From Coptis chinensis (Eukaryota; Streptophyta; Magnoliopsida; Ranunculales; Ranunculaceae): a stretch of DNA of 64,000 nucleotides. The stretch spans positions 17,457,501 through 17,521,500 of the forward strand of contig CM027382.1 of NCBI GenBank assembly GCA_015680905.1, in the 5' to 3' direction. The notes beneath the pieces are model-generated. The model saw nothing but the letters and a program-made list of their open reading frames with translations. It was not told the origin of the DNA and made no database searches. The translations under genes were made by a program, and so were the position numbers. This document shows, in pieces, positions 12,586 through 24,415 of the stretch; within the stretch, counting starts at the first letter, position 1; the number at the start of each line of letters is the position of its first letter.

Positions 12586-15500
12586 ATGTGCTAATTAATG
12601 ATTTGAAAACTGAGGGTATTAATTTACCCGAGACCTTTGTTGCTGGATGTTTGATTGAGAAACTCCGCGAGTCTTGGAAACACTATAAAAATAGTATGAA
12701 GCATAAGCGCAAGCAGATGACTCTTGAGGATGTGATCATTCACATTCACATAGAGTGAGGAAAAAACAAGACTCGGGATGATGTGTTGTCTAAGGAATTC
12801 CATTCTAAAGCTAATATCATTGAAGGTAATCCCAACAAATCTAACAAAACCTCTAAAAGCAGAAGTACAACAAAAATAAGAATTTCAAGGTCAAAGGAAC
12901 TTCTTTTAAAAGAAGTGGTACTGGCAATGGAAATTGTTATGTTTGTGGTAAACCGGGACATAGGGCTTTTCAATGCATGCACAAGAAAGACACTGATGAT
13001 CCTCTTAATGCTAATATAGTTGAGGGAGATGATATTATTGTTGTTGTGGTGTCACAAGTGTTTATGGCCACTAGGAAGAAGAACTGGGTACTAGATTCTG
13101 GTGCCACCCGCCACGTCTGTGGTGATGTTGAAGCCTTCTCAGACTACATACTAGTGAAAGATGAAAAGGTCTATATGGGTGACTCAAGGTCTGTTCCTGT
13201 TGAGGGAACAGGCAAGATTCTTTTGAAGTTAACTTCAGGGAAAACCCTTTCACTTAGTAATATTCTTCATGTTCCTGAGATTCATCAGAATCTGATTTCT
13301 GTGTCCTTACTGGGAAAAGCTGGTGTCAAGGTGACTTTTGAGAGTGACAAGTTCGTTCTGACGAAGAATGAGGGTTTTGTTAGGAAAGGTTATTGTAATA
13401 ACAGTGGTATTTTCATGTTGAATGTACTTGACAACATTATTATTAATATGAATGAATCTGCTTCTGCTTACTTGCTTGACTCTTTAAATATATGGCATGG
13501 TAGACTAGGACATGTGAATGTTCAGTATATGAAAAGAATGAAAGGATGTGGTTTATTGTCTGATATTTCTGATTTTTCTAATGACAAATGTGAGATATGT
13601 GCTGAGACTAAAGCCACAAAGAAACCTTGCAGAACTATTTCTAGAGATAAAAATGGATTGCTAACTCTTATTCATACGAATTTGGGTGAATTCAGAAGTA
13701 TCATGTCTAAAGGGGGAAAGTTTTATTATATTACATTCATAGATGACTTCTCTAGGTACACCATGGTATATTTACTTAGAAACAAGCATGAGGCAGGTGA
13801 GATGTTTCTCAAGTACAAAGTTGAAGTTGAAAACCAGCTTAATTGTAAGATTAAAACACTTCAGTCTGATAGTGGTGGAGAATATGAGTCTAACCCCTTC
13901 CAAGACTTTTGTGACAAGAATGACATTATTCATGAGACTACTCCACCATACTCTCCTGAGTCAAATGGAGTAGCCGAATGGAAAAACATAACACTAAAAG
14001 AGATGATGAATGCTATGCTTGTAAGTTCTGGAGCTTCCCTGAACTTGTGGGGGGAAGCAATCCTATCTGCTTGCCATATACAGAATATGATACCCAACAA
14101 GAAAACAAAGAATAAGACACTATATGAATTATAGAACGGTCATGTACCTAACCTGAAATACTTCAAAATGTGGGGGTGTTTTGCAAAGGTTCTAGTGAAC
14201 GAACCTAAAAAGAGAAAATTAGGACCTAGAATTGTTGATTGTATGTTCATTGGTTATGCTCATAATAGTGCTGCATATAGATTCTTAGTAGTAAAATCTG
14301 ATAATAACCTTGTCGATGCTAACACTATTATAGAGAGTAAAAATGCTAATTTCTTTGAGAATTTGTTTCCTTTGAAAATTGGCATTGAGTGGTTGGTTGC
14401 TCCTAGTGAACAACAATCAATAGATCCTAAAATTTCTGAACAAGAAATTCAAAAGAGTAAAAGAGACAGAAAATCCACCAATTTTGGTGATGACTTTTAC
14501 ACATTTCTTCTTGATGATGATCATGTGACGTATAATGAGGCAATCAGTTCTCGAGATGCACCTTTCTGGAAGGATGCTATAAACTCAGAACTAGATTCGA
14601 TTATAGCTAATCACACATGGGAGATAGTTGATCTCCCTCCTGGGGCAAAACCTATATGTTACAAGTGGATCTTCAAAACGAAACTGAAGCTAGATGGTTC
14701 CATTGAGAAATATAAGGCTAAACTAGTAGTCAAGGGATTCTCCCAGAAAAAAGGCATTGATTATTTTGATACTTATGCTCCTGTAACTAGGATTTCTTCT
14801 ATAAGAGTTCTAATGGCTCTCACTGCTATTCATAATTTATTTATTCATCAAATGGATGTAAAAACTGCATTTTTGAATGGTGATCTTGATGAAGAAATAT
14901 ATATGATGCGACGGTGGTACTTATAGTACCAGGGAATGAGCAAAAAGTATGCAAATTGGTTAAGTCTTTATATGGGTTGAAACAAGTGCCAAAACAATGG
15001 CATGAAAAGTTTGACAATGTCATGATATCTAATGGATATCAAATAAATGATGCTGATAAATATATTTACTTTAAATCTTTTGATGTGAATACATATGTGA
15101 TTATTTGTCTATATGTGGATGACATGTTAATCATGAGTCCTAGCCATAATGTTGTGAGAAACACCAAGATGTTCTTATCCTCCCAATTTGAAATGAAGGA
15201 TTTGGGAGAAGCTAATGTGATTCTTGAAATCAAAATTATCAGAAACAGTAATGGCTATACGCTTTCACAAGAGCATTATGTTGAGAAGTTTTTGAAAAAG
15301 TTTAACTTTTGTGATAGTAAGCCTGTGTCGACACCTTATGAGGCAACTAGTGAACTTCAGAAAAATGATCAACATAGTGTCCTTCAATCTAGATATGCCC
15401 AAATTATTGGTAGTCTCATGTACTTGATGAATTGCACTAGACCTGACATTGCTTATGCAGTTAGCAGGTTAAGCAGTTACACTCATTGTCCTAGCAAGAA

Positions 15501-16056
15501 ACATTGGAGTGCGTTAAAGAGACTAGCCAAGTACTTGAGAGGAACAATGAATTACGACATACGTTTTAGGAAAACTCCACCTGTGATAGAGGGTTATTGT
15601 GATGCAAACTGGATATTTTATTCTCATGATATCAAGTCCACTAGTGGTTATATTTTCACTCTTGGTGGAGGTGCAGTCGCTTGGAAATCTTCTAAGCAGA
15701 CCTTGATAGCTCATTCAACCATGGAGTCCGAGCTTATTACTTTAGATAAAGCAAGTGCTGAGGCTGAGTGGCTTAGAAACCTCTTGGCAGATCTTCCTAT
15801 TTGTACCAAACCGCCTCCAGCTGTACCTATACATTGTGAGTGTCAGGCCATAATAGCAAAGGCAAAGAGCAAATTGTACAATGGGAAAAGCAGACATATT
15901 CATTGGAGACTACAGTCTATAAAGCAGCTGTTGGAATCTGGAGTTGTGGCTCTAGATTATGTGAGGTCAGAGTTAAATTTGGCCGATCCTTTGACAAAAC
16001 CGCTTAACAGGAGAGAAGTGGTTGAAACGTCGAGGGGGATGGGACTTTTGCCTTAG
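12586..16056 (+). pseudogene. Copia-2 gag end and pol: protease, integrase, RT, RNase H
   Basis: After the CACTA element the copia reading resumes. There is a CCHC zinc knuckle (CYVCGKPGHRAFQC, 12936-12977), an aspartic protease (WVLDSGATRHVC, 13085-13120), an HHCC pre-integrase (WHGRLGHVN to CEICAETKATK, about 13492-13630) and an integrase core (about 13660-14130, SDSGGEYESN, PYSPESNGVAE). RT follows (about 14590-15300, [21 protein letters not shown]), then RNase H (about 15590-15960, [16 protein letters not shown]). This is the full Ty1/copia order. It is broken in several places and is a fossil. Confidence 0.92.
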
Positions 16057-16789
16057 ATAGAGGGCGACACTGACGGCAACCCCACCTATATGATTGGAGA
16101 TCCCATGAAGTAGGTTCAAAGGGAAAAACAAGTTACCTCATTGCTCTGGTATGCTATTGTCTTTCTTTGAGACGTCCCACCCTATGACTAGATATCATTT
16201 TTTGTATACTTTGTATAACTTGAATTGCAATGAGAAAGGATGAGTTATTTTACTCTTATTGGAATCCATAGTCCATTATTTTTATGAGATAGTGTATTTT
16301 AACTGCAATGTACACTTGATGGATATCCACCTACGTGAATGTAGAACTGGGTCGGTTCTTATAAGTATTCAGGCAAGTACTCTAGAGCATTTATGGAACA
16401 TAAGCAACACAGGGGCCAAAAAGCGCAACACCGCATAACAGGCATATAATGAAAGAGTAGTGTGGGTGCATGTGATCTATTTTACTACAAGGGAATGTTA
16501 GTTCAAAGATTTTTTAATCCACCACTTTTACGTATTATAAGACATGTTACCCTATGACTGGTTCAAGCCCGTAAAGCACCAGTATCTTATGCATTGTTTT
16601 TTTTTATTCTCTTTGACATTTTGTTAACCCATTTCTTTTGTAATATTCTATTCCAAAATAGTAGGGGACTATTAGTATTTTGAAATAGTGGGGGATTGTT
16701 GGAATCTCTATGAGTATTTCGAAATACTAGTGTGTTTGTGCAAAGTGGAGGAGATGAACAAAATGTGTTCTCTCCATTAGGGGTGCAGA

Positions 16790-16930
16790 TGGATAGCCAA
16801 ATATCTTAATCCGATTCGTATTCGTATTCGAAAAATAGGATATTATCCGAAATTTTTGGATATCGGATTCGGATAAATTTTCACATCCGAACAGATTTCG
16901 AATACGGATATGGATGCTGGTACTATCCGT
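16790..16930. repeat. Left subterminal repeats of the hAT element
   Basis: Clustered copies of ATCCGA/TCGGAT in both directions (for example GATATCGGATTCGGATAA near 16860). Similar clusters at the right end suggest binding sites for the element's own BED-finger transposase (inference). Confidence 0.75.
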
Positions 16931-18269
16931 CAGATAATATCCAAATCCGATTTAATTAATATAAATATATTATTATATTAAAACTATAAAATATAAATAC
17001 AAATTTAATTTAGTTTAGGGTTTTTTTTCTTTCTCAAAGACTCAAGCCTAATCTCAACGCCGCAACCACCACTCCTCTTCTCAAATCCCAAATTTTCAAA
17101 TCTCAAATTCTCAACGCACCACTAGACACCACCGCTCCTCTTCTTCTTCCTCAAAGCACCACCACGCAAAGGTATGTCAAATTCGCAAATCTTTTCCAAT
17201 CTTCTTTCTTTTTAAAACAACATTCATCTGTGTCTTTAATCACCCACACTTCGAAAGTTCGAATACACTCAAGTAAATGAAAAGCTAGACTGTGCTCCCA
17301 AATCAAACATGTGAACCACTCCCAGATTTTGAGTTTTGACCCAACAAGTGCTTTCTTTACACGAAAGCATTAGTGCCCAGTCGCATAAGAGTATAAGACC
17401 ACAATTTTCATCTATGGTTCCATCAATTTTTGCTTTTCCTCTATGATTCGGTCTCTTCTTCAACAATATAAACTTATGAAGTCTGCAATTAGCAAAAAAC
17501 TGCATTTAACATTAAATTTGACTACAAATTTGAGTATTTTTCTGAATTCTCGGACAAGGTAAACATACTCATAGTGGTAGTTCACCTTAAATGATGAGAT
17601 ATTTGACGTCGGCTTTTTTTTTTTTTTTTTTTTTAAATATACAGGAGTCCCGAATTGAATCACAATCATGCACAATTAGGGACGTACTTATTCTGTGTTA
17701 TGATCTACTCACATTTTTTTTTTTTTTAAATTTGGAATGAGTCCAAGAATTATTAACCATGAGAGAAAGTGTTCAGTGTTCACTATCTCACAGTGTTAAG
17801 ACATTTTCGAGTGATTTTTGTTTTGATGATGGTCCCTAGTAAGTTGGCTATATATACAAGACTATACACAATTATATCATCAGAAAAAGGGTATGCTACT
17901 GTTACTAAACATATCATCAAATCTGTGATATTGTTAGTCATCTTACAATATCAATTGGAAGGTCCACTCTAAATTGTATAAAGTTACTATCACAATATGC
18001 ATTTGATCAATTGTCGAAGATGGTTGTGCACTTGGGCTTCTTTAGCATTGTTCTGGAATTAGATGTGTTGATAGAATTGTCCCTAGGAGTTACCTACTTA
18101 CCTCAACTTGTTTTATTAGTTGTCTGGTACTGAAAAAAGTGAATGGCATTTTTGGCGATACTCATTTGTAATTTGTACAATTGAACAGTTTTTCTCAAGA
18201 TGTTTCTAGAAATGTTATCCATCACCGAGTCTTTAATATTGACTCTATTTATTGTATTATGTAGGCGGA

Positions 18270-20261
18270 AATGGCTACCCCAACTGGCGATCTTTGCATC
18301 AGCTCCTTCACCTAGTGGTAGTGTGAGCCATACGCCTATCAACGAGCCTACGCCTATTGATGCCGATATTGAGGCTGCTAGTATATCATCGGATGAAGAA
18401 ATAGCTCCTGCTGAAAGTCCTGATCCATTGAAAGGTAAACGTTCAAAAGTGTGGCTAGAGTTTGAAATTAAAAAATTAGGAGATGGAACCTCTAAAGCTT
18501 ATTGTAAACATTGCAAAAAGAGTTTTGATCCTAGTAGTAAGTTGGGTACTACGCATTTGAGAAATCATTTGAAAGCTTGCAAGATAAAGAAACTTTCTAC
18601 TTCGGGTCAAAAGCTTTTGTGTAATTCATTTAGCGCAAATGAAGCTCCAAAATTAGCAAGTTGGAAATATAACCCACGTACAAGTAGACTTGACTTTGCA
18701 CGTATGGTTGCTAAGCATGATTACCCTTTTCTTATGGCTGAGCATGAATACTTTAGAGTTTTCATAAATGGTATTTGTCCTATGTTCAAATGGGTCTCAA
18801 GAACCACTGTTCGAGAGGATGTCATGCAACTTTACAATGAGTCAAGAACTGAGTTACAAGATTTTTTTGATAAGTTACCATCAAAAGTTAGTTTTACAAC
18901 TGATATGTGGACCCCTGACTATCAAAATATTGGTTATTGTTGCGTTACTTGTCATTATATTGATGATGAGTGGGTGTTGCGAAAAAAAATCATTGCTTAT
19001 CTTACTGTCCCTACACCACATAGTGGTGTTGTTCTTAGTGAGGTTATCAAGGCTCAAGCGTTGGCATGGAATGTTGATAGAAAGTTATTTGCCATAACCG
19101 TTGATAATGCTTCTAACAATAATACTAAGGTAGTGGAGCTCAAGGATTGGCTTAAGAGGAAAGGGGTTTTATGTCTTGATGGTAGTTTGTTTCATATAAG
19201 ATGTAGTGCCCATATTTTAAATCTTATTGTGCAAGATGGATTGAATGTGATTGCTCCTTTTATTGTTAAGATTTGAGAGAGTGCTAGGTATGGCAAGAAT
19301 TCTCAGAGTAGGCATGAAAAGTTTTTGAATGCATTAGCTCAGACAAGGTTAACTGGGAAAGGGGTTTCTATGGATATTCTTACAAGATGGAACTCTACTT
19401 ATGACATGCTCTGTAGTGCCATCCGATTGCGTAGAGCCTTTGAGCCCTTGGCAGAGTTAGCTTCTGACTATAAGCATTTACCTTCTCCTGAAGAGTGGGA
19501 AATGGGAACTAAAATTTGTGAATGTTTGAAAGTTTTCAATGATGCTACACTTCATTTCTCTGGCGTCCAATACCCAACTGCAAATTTGCATTTTAAATAT
19601 GTTTGTGATATTCATCATGATATTCTTGAGTGGTTAGACTCTGATTTTTATTATATCCGTGATATAGCAAAGGCTATGAAAGAAAATTTTGATAAATATT
19701 GGAGCGAATGTAATTTATTGATGCGTTTTGGTGTTATACTTGATCCTTGCTATAAGATGGAGTTTATTGAGTATGCTTTTACTATGATTTATGGTAAGGA
19801 GTCTAAAGAAGAAGAAGATGTGAAAATCTTCTATGGTTGATGTCGGATCATCTTCTAGTATGTTGAATTCATTTTCTGGTGACCAAGGGAGTTCTAAGAT
19901 GGATGAAGGTTTTCAAAATTTCACGAAACAACGTTCGGAAAGTTCAAAAGTTCCGAAAACAGAGTTGGAGAAGTATCTAGAAGAAGATTTATTTCCATTT
20001 GATGCTAATGGGAAAGGTTGTGACATATTGGTTTGGTGAAAAAACAATGGTCCGAAGTTTCCTATATTAGCAAGGATGGCACGTGACATTCTAGCAGTTC
20101 CTGTGTCGAGTGTTGCTTCAGAATCTACATTTAGTTCTGGTGGTAGAATAATTACCGACTCTCGTTCATCATTGGGTGTTGATTCTGTGGAGGCGTTGGT
20201 ATGTTTGAAGGATTGGTTGCCTAAACTTAATGGTAACTTCCTTCTTTTGAACTTTATTTAA
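18270..20261 (+). pseudogene. hAT transposase (BED zinc finger plus hAT dimerisation region), decayed
   Basis: A cut-and-paste transposase would act in the nucleus on the element's own ends. A likely start is ATGGCTACCCC at 18270, just after an AG acceptor-like site, but that frame shifts soon after; the main frame is open from 18200 to 19276. In order: a BED-type finger (CKHCKKSF to HLRNHLKAC, about 18505-18582); the first core Asp in FTTDMWT (about 18894); the second in ITVDNASNN (about 19096); and the C-terminal dimerisation region (ARDILAVPVSSVASESTFSS, about 20077-20136, with the conserved Glu) ending near 20261. In-frame TGA codons occur at 19274-19276 and at about 20037, and the frame changes near 19835. 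So at least three defects are visible and the copy cannot make a full protein. Confidence 0.9.
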
Positions 20262-20989
20262 GAATATATTTATATTCAAGAATTACATCATGTCTAACTT
20301 TCTTTATATCTTAATTCATTTATGCATTAGTACCGATTGTTGTTGGCTTGGATGCTTGACTTGTGATAGAACAACTTTTAGTCTCGACACTATGAAACAA
20401 GGTAAGAATAAGACTAGTAAGGTTAATTTATATCTTGTCTACCTTTTTAAGTAATTAGTGATACATATGTTTCTTTATGTTTTCGTGAAGTATTTAATTA
20501 TTTATTTTCAAATATAATCTCTAAATGAGTTGGTCGTGATTTTACCTCTATGCAGGTGTTAATGTGTTAATTGATTGGAACCATTTTGGATGCGAAAAGT
20601 GTTGTATGGGTAGGGGCCAGATTTCTATGTTTATGTAATAGAGATTATCTCTAGTTTGTAATAGATTTCTATGTTTGTAATAGGTTATGAGTGTATTTTC
20701 TTTAGTTAGAAGTATTTTCTTAATTAAGAGGTTAAACTGTTGAAGTTTGTTTAACAGGTTGATGTGGTGAATGAACTCAATGAAGCATGAACTGATAAAC
20801 TGCTGCTATGTTAATGTTAATTTAGCTTTTGACAGGTGGTTTGTTTAACAGCTTTTGACAGGTGGTTTGTTACTTTGTTTAACAGGTTAATTTAGAACAT
20901 GATTTGGACCTTATCAGGCGATAAGGTCCATGAAATCACGAAAGCCCATCACGAAATCATGAAATCCCAGAAAGCCCATGTTTAGTGAT

Positions 20990-21125
20990 CGATATCGGAT
21001 ATTATCCAATATCCGAATCGGATATCGGATTCGGATATTATTTTATACATCCAGTCGGATTCGGATTCGGATTTGGATTCGGATTCGGATGTAGGCATAT
21101 CCGAATCCGAAACTATCCGTCTGCA
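20990..21125. repeat. Right subterminal repeats of the hAT element
   Basis: A dense run of GGATTCGGATTTGGATTCGG-type units followed by inverted ATCCGAATCCGAAAC, just inside the right end. It mirrors the left cluster and is denser. Confidence 0.78.
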
Positions 21126-22067
21126 GCCCTACTCTCCACTTTAGTGCATTGTGGATAGTCCCACATTGGTTAACAACCACTAGCAAGTGAGGTATATGAG
21201 GAATTCCTCTACCATAAGGGCGTGCCCTTAGGGTACAAATGCTTTTGTGTTAGGAGGGAGGACTCACCCAAAGCAACACGCGCGCGCGCCCGCACCGCAC
21301 CGAGGTGAGTCGTGTCGCGTCGTGTCATGTCGAGTCGGGTTCGAGCTTAGGCTTGGGCTTGTTGTCTAGTGGGTAGTGGCTATCTAAAAGCCTAAACTTG
21401 TTTTATTTTTGCAGCAAGTTTCGGTGTCCTATCTCTAGTTGGTTTCTTCTTACTTATCTGTTTGCGAAACCAACTTAGAGTTTGAGGATGAGTCCTTCTC
21501 CCATCTGGAAACCGACTACCTTCCTCTATATATTGAGGGTTGTACGTCCATAGAGAGGTATCCAAATCCAGACACAGAGAAACACTTTTCACTTCATTAG
21601 AATTGGTGAATTCCAGAGACAGACCTTCACACCACACGAAATCAGAGAAATAGAACTCGACCTCATCCTATTCTTCTTCTCTTCTTCTTGTTAGCCGCCA
21701 GAGAGAGTTATATTGTTGTTCTAGTGGGTAGTCTATTCTAGTGCAAAGTCAGACTGCTGTTAACCATTGAATCCTATGAGAAAGACGCCACTGCTATCTT
21801 TCTGCACTATTGGAAAGAGCGAAATCTTTCCTTAAAGACAGCCTAATCCGCGCCTTGGTTATTACCTATTAATTCTGTCCTTGTCTCTTTATTGTTTTCT
21901 TTATTCACAACCATCAAAATCCACTACCCAAATTCACACAAACATTACCCAGGTCCTAAAAATACATATCCAAGTAGAAAAAGTAACAATTAACTTGAGA
22001 TCAAATCGAAACTCAATATATAACAAATTTAACCTAAAAAAAAAAGTTTTGAGATAAGTCCACTTAC

Positions 22068-22118
22068 TTGTTGACTTAATCGCCTATCGATCTCCATTGA
22101 GTCAACAATCAGTCGACA
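22068..22118 (-). pseudogene. First coding exon of the split host gene (ASY3-like candidate)
   Basis: On the minus strand a TTGTTCTAG acceptor precedes an exon of 51 bases. Its ATG (22095-22097) opens a 10-codon frame, MEIDRRLSQQ, which ends exactly at a GTAAGT donor (22062-22067). The upstream part is probably an untranslated exon near 22.3-22.45 kb with a 5'UTR intron. The next exons lie across the Copia-2 insertion at 4.6-5.7 kb, so Copia-2 appears to lie in an intron of this gene and Copia-1 in or near an exon. The link between the halves is inferred from strand, order and target duplication, not from a transcript. Confidence 0.45.
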
Positions 22119-22443
22119 CTAGAACAATCTAGATCAAAAACATTAAATTCCATTAGATAAAACAGTTGAAACATTTAATTTAACAAGCAATTCAGATGAA
22201 ATTTCACGAATTATCACATTAAATACTAAACTAAACAAGTACCCATTTTATATAAAAATTTACAGATCTAGTAATAAACAGCTCAAATTTTTTATCTAAA
22301 CAGAAAAAATCGATTAATTATAATTGATTAATCAGAATGAAGAATACGTAACGGATGTGATCCCCGTTTCAAATTGAAGCAAATGAAAAAAGAAAATGAG
22401 GAGAGACAAGTTTTTTTCAGGGAGGATTGAGAAGCGAGAATAA

Positions 22444-22525
22444 TTGGCGGGAAATTTTCATTTTTCATATCCGCACTCTTTTTCGTCCACTGTCTTCTAC
22501 ATGGGCCCATAATAAGAAGCCCATA
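22444..22525 (-). promoter_or_regulatory. E2F-type site and two site II motifs, promoter of the split host gene
   Basis: TTGGCGGGAAAT at 22444-22455 is, on the minus strand, TTTCCCGCC, a full E2F consensus. ATGGGCCCAT (22501-22510) and AAGCCCAT (22518-22525) are site II (TGGGCY) elements bound by TCP factors. Together they are usual for plant genes active in dividing cells. They lie about 350-430 bases upstream of the short first coding exon on the minus strand. Confidence 0.6.
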
Positions 22526-23521
22526 CATTACAACACAAAATACCTGTCATACCCTCATACTTCGGCTCTCGTGTGTCTTGGCGAGTTGGCAGCATAAATT
22601 CGTGTTTGGTAACATCTAACATGAGCCATGCCCAATGCATTGGGAGACATAATTATAATAATATACTACGCAATTGCAAATACCAAACACATGTATCTTA
22701 TGCAGGCTCACATAGCTTAGTTCTCACCCAATGGCCGCCGGTGCCCCAGTAGGAACTTCAATGCAGCTTTAAGAAAAAAATTCCTTGGACTTGGTGTTAT
22801 TACTTGTCGTTGATGGAGTCATGGAGAGCTGGTTCACCTTGACTTGAGGGTACTTATTTGATTTTGCAAATCAAGGTTGGTGCCTTACAAGCCCTATGGA
22901 GGACCACTTCTTGGTGCATGTAAAATCTCAATTAGTTCTTAGTTTCACGGGGATTTTAGGTTTTATGAGATTTAAATTTTTTTATTATCTGTTAAACTAT
23001 AAATAATTACCCGTTGCAAATGCATATACACCCCACATAATATCTTGGAATAAAAACATCATGATTTGACACAAAACAACATTTCAAAAAAGGGGTTTAT
23101 GATGCATTATTTCTCTTAAGGGACTTCAACATTTTTTGTTTGTTTGGTCTAGAACAAAACCCGCAGTTTTGCATATATATTATCGTCGGAAGCACTCCAA
23201 AGTGGCTCTTCCACTCTTGATGAAATCTTGATGGATTATCCTGGTCAAATATGCAGAAGATGAGTCGTTACACGTACTGTTAAAGGTTAGTTTGTTTAGG
23301 TCTATTTTCTTTTGAACAAAGCAGACGCAATATAAAAGACAAAATGGATTTACATGACATACGCGCGTCTCACTTTCAAACCTCCATGAGAAATGCTTTA
23401 TGACGTTATGAGAATGTTTATTATTAGTGTGATGCCCCTGCTTGAGTAGTTCACATGAAGGCTCGTTGTGAGATAATGAGGTTGTTGGATTAATATGCAA
23501 AATGGTCACAGAATTTTATAA
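22526..23521. other. Intergenic, no gene seen
   Basis: A/T-rich with short open frames only and no recognisable domain. It may hold the far promoter of the split host gene to its left. Confidence 0.5.
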
Positions 23522-23626
23522 AAAGCCAGTGACCAACAGCTTTTAGGATCGACTACAAAGCCAGTAACCAACAGCTTTTAGGATCGACTACAAAGCCAGT
23601 AACCAACAGCTTTTAGGATCGACTAC
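23522..23626 (+). repeat. 35-bp tandem repeat, three copies
   Basis: Three head-to-tail units of AAAGCCAGTRACCAACAGCT plus 15 more bases (starts 23522, 23557, 23592). They are nearly identical (one base differs in the first), so the expansion is recent. It lies 20 bp left of Copia-3. Confidence 0.92.
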
Positions 23627-23650
23627 AGTACGTTCAGAAACTATACATAT

Positions 23651-24308
23651 TGTTGGAGTTATCCTTCACATGAGGAGAAAAGGAATTCTGTTTGCGTGCA
23701 CAAGCCTCAGCGTGACCCGCGCTCAGAATAGGCTTGCCCAAAGTGCGACCCGCACTCATGCCTTGGTCGACCTCCAAGACCTCTTAGCGCGACCAGCTCG
23801 GCTTTGCGCGTAGCGACCCCCTTCATGCCTATTTTTCGGAGAATTCTATTTTTTGTGGACCACGAGTTTGCAATAAAGGTTGATGTTTTTGGCAAAACCT
23901 AACTAAGTCAGAAGACACGAAAATACACAGCACAAGAGAGAGAAACCAAATCTTGAAGGCAATCAAAATTGAGAGATAACTTTTACAGAGATACAAGCCT
24001 GTAAAGAGAGAGGAGTGATCTAGTAAGGTGAGAGACTGCAAGGAGTGATTGTAATCTTCCTTCCCACTTTATAAAAGGATTAACTCTTGTAGAAGTAGGC
24101 ACCATTGGCCGAACCACGATATATCCTTGTGTTGTGGTTTGCTTTTACTGCTTTACATTATTATCTGTTGTTAATAGTTGTTTAGCAAGTTGGGCATGTT
24201 AGTTTGGTTGTAGGGAATATTGAGATTGTTGTCTTGAGTTGAATTGTGTTCAAATACAAGTTATCTATGTAGTGGGGAATCGATTGGTATTGGTTTTAAC
24301 CCCCAAAG
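23651..24308 (+). repeat. 5' LTR of Copia-3
   Basis: Starts TGTTGGAGTT and runs to the primer site. It contains a G/C-rich inner stretch with repeated GCGACCCGC-CTCATGCC words (about 23715-23830) and CTTTATAAAAGG near 24070, a plausible TATA box. Confidence 0.92.
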
Positions 24309-24321
24309 TGGTATCAGAGCC
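24309..24321 (+). other. tRNA-iMet primer binding site of Copia-3
   Basis: TGGTATCAGAGCC, directly after the 5' LTR, is complementary to the 3' end of plant initiator tRNA-Met. Confidence 0.88.
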
Positions 24322-24415
24322 AGGTTAGATTAGCCTAGGATATTATCCAAATCTTGGTTGGAAGGTGTTTGACAAAACTCCTGAGAGAAGATTTGAGTTT
24401 AAATAACTTGTAGAT

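Larger units (their letters stand above)
16778..21131 (+). mobile_element. hAT DNA transposon, autonomous-type structure with decayed transposase
   Basis: The ends are TAGGGGTGCAGATGGATAG and, reverse complemented, TAGGGCTGCAGACGGATAG. Flanking 8-mers are CTCTCCAT (16770-16777) and CTCTCCAC (21132-21139), the 8-bp duplication typical of hAT. Length is 4354 bp. It encodes a transposase with BED zinc finger, RNase-H-like core and hAT dimerisation region. Both ends carry arrays of the hexamer-like word ATCCGAAT/ATTCGGAT. It lies in the Copia-2 3' LTR, so it came later than Copia-2. Confidence 0.95.
5658..21916 (+). mobile_element. Copia-2, Ty1/copia LTR retrotransposon with two nested DNA transposons
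   Basis: Full-length structure: 5' LTR 5658-6517, gag from 6537, protease-integrase-RT-RNase H to 16056, polypurine tract AGTGGGGGAT just before 16697, 3' LTR to 21916. Flanking 5-mers AAATT (5653-5657) and AAATC (21917-21921) are probably one target duplication with one change. Without the CACTA (7024-12582) and hAT (16778-21131) insertions it is about 6.3 kb. By eye the LTRs agree at roughly 90-95 percent, so the insertion is not recent (millions of years). It looks structurally whole but is broken in several places. It splits the same host gene as Copia-1. Confidence 0.95.
16697..21916 (+). repeat. 3' LTR of Copia-2, split by a hAT element
   Basis: LTR sequence occupies 16697-16777 and 21132-21916, with the hAT element 16778-21131 between. 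It starts TGTTGGAATC after the polypurine tract and ends ACCATCA at 21916. Rejoined length is close to the 5' LTR. Confidence 0.92.

Noticed and set aside
22328-22528. 66-codon minus frame over the E2F and site II motifs
   Set aside because: It covers promoter and leader sequence; the short exon at 22068-22118 with GTAAGT is the better start.
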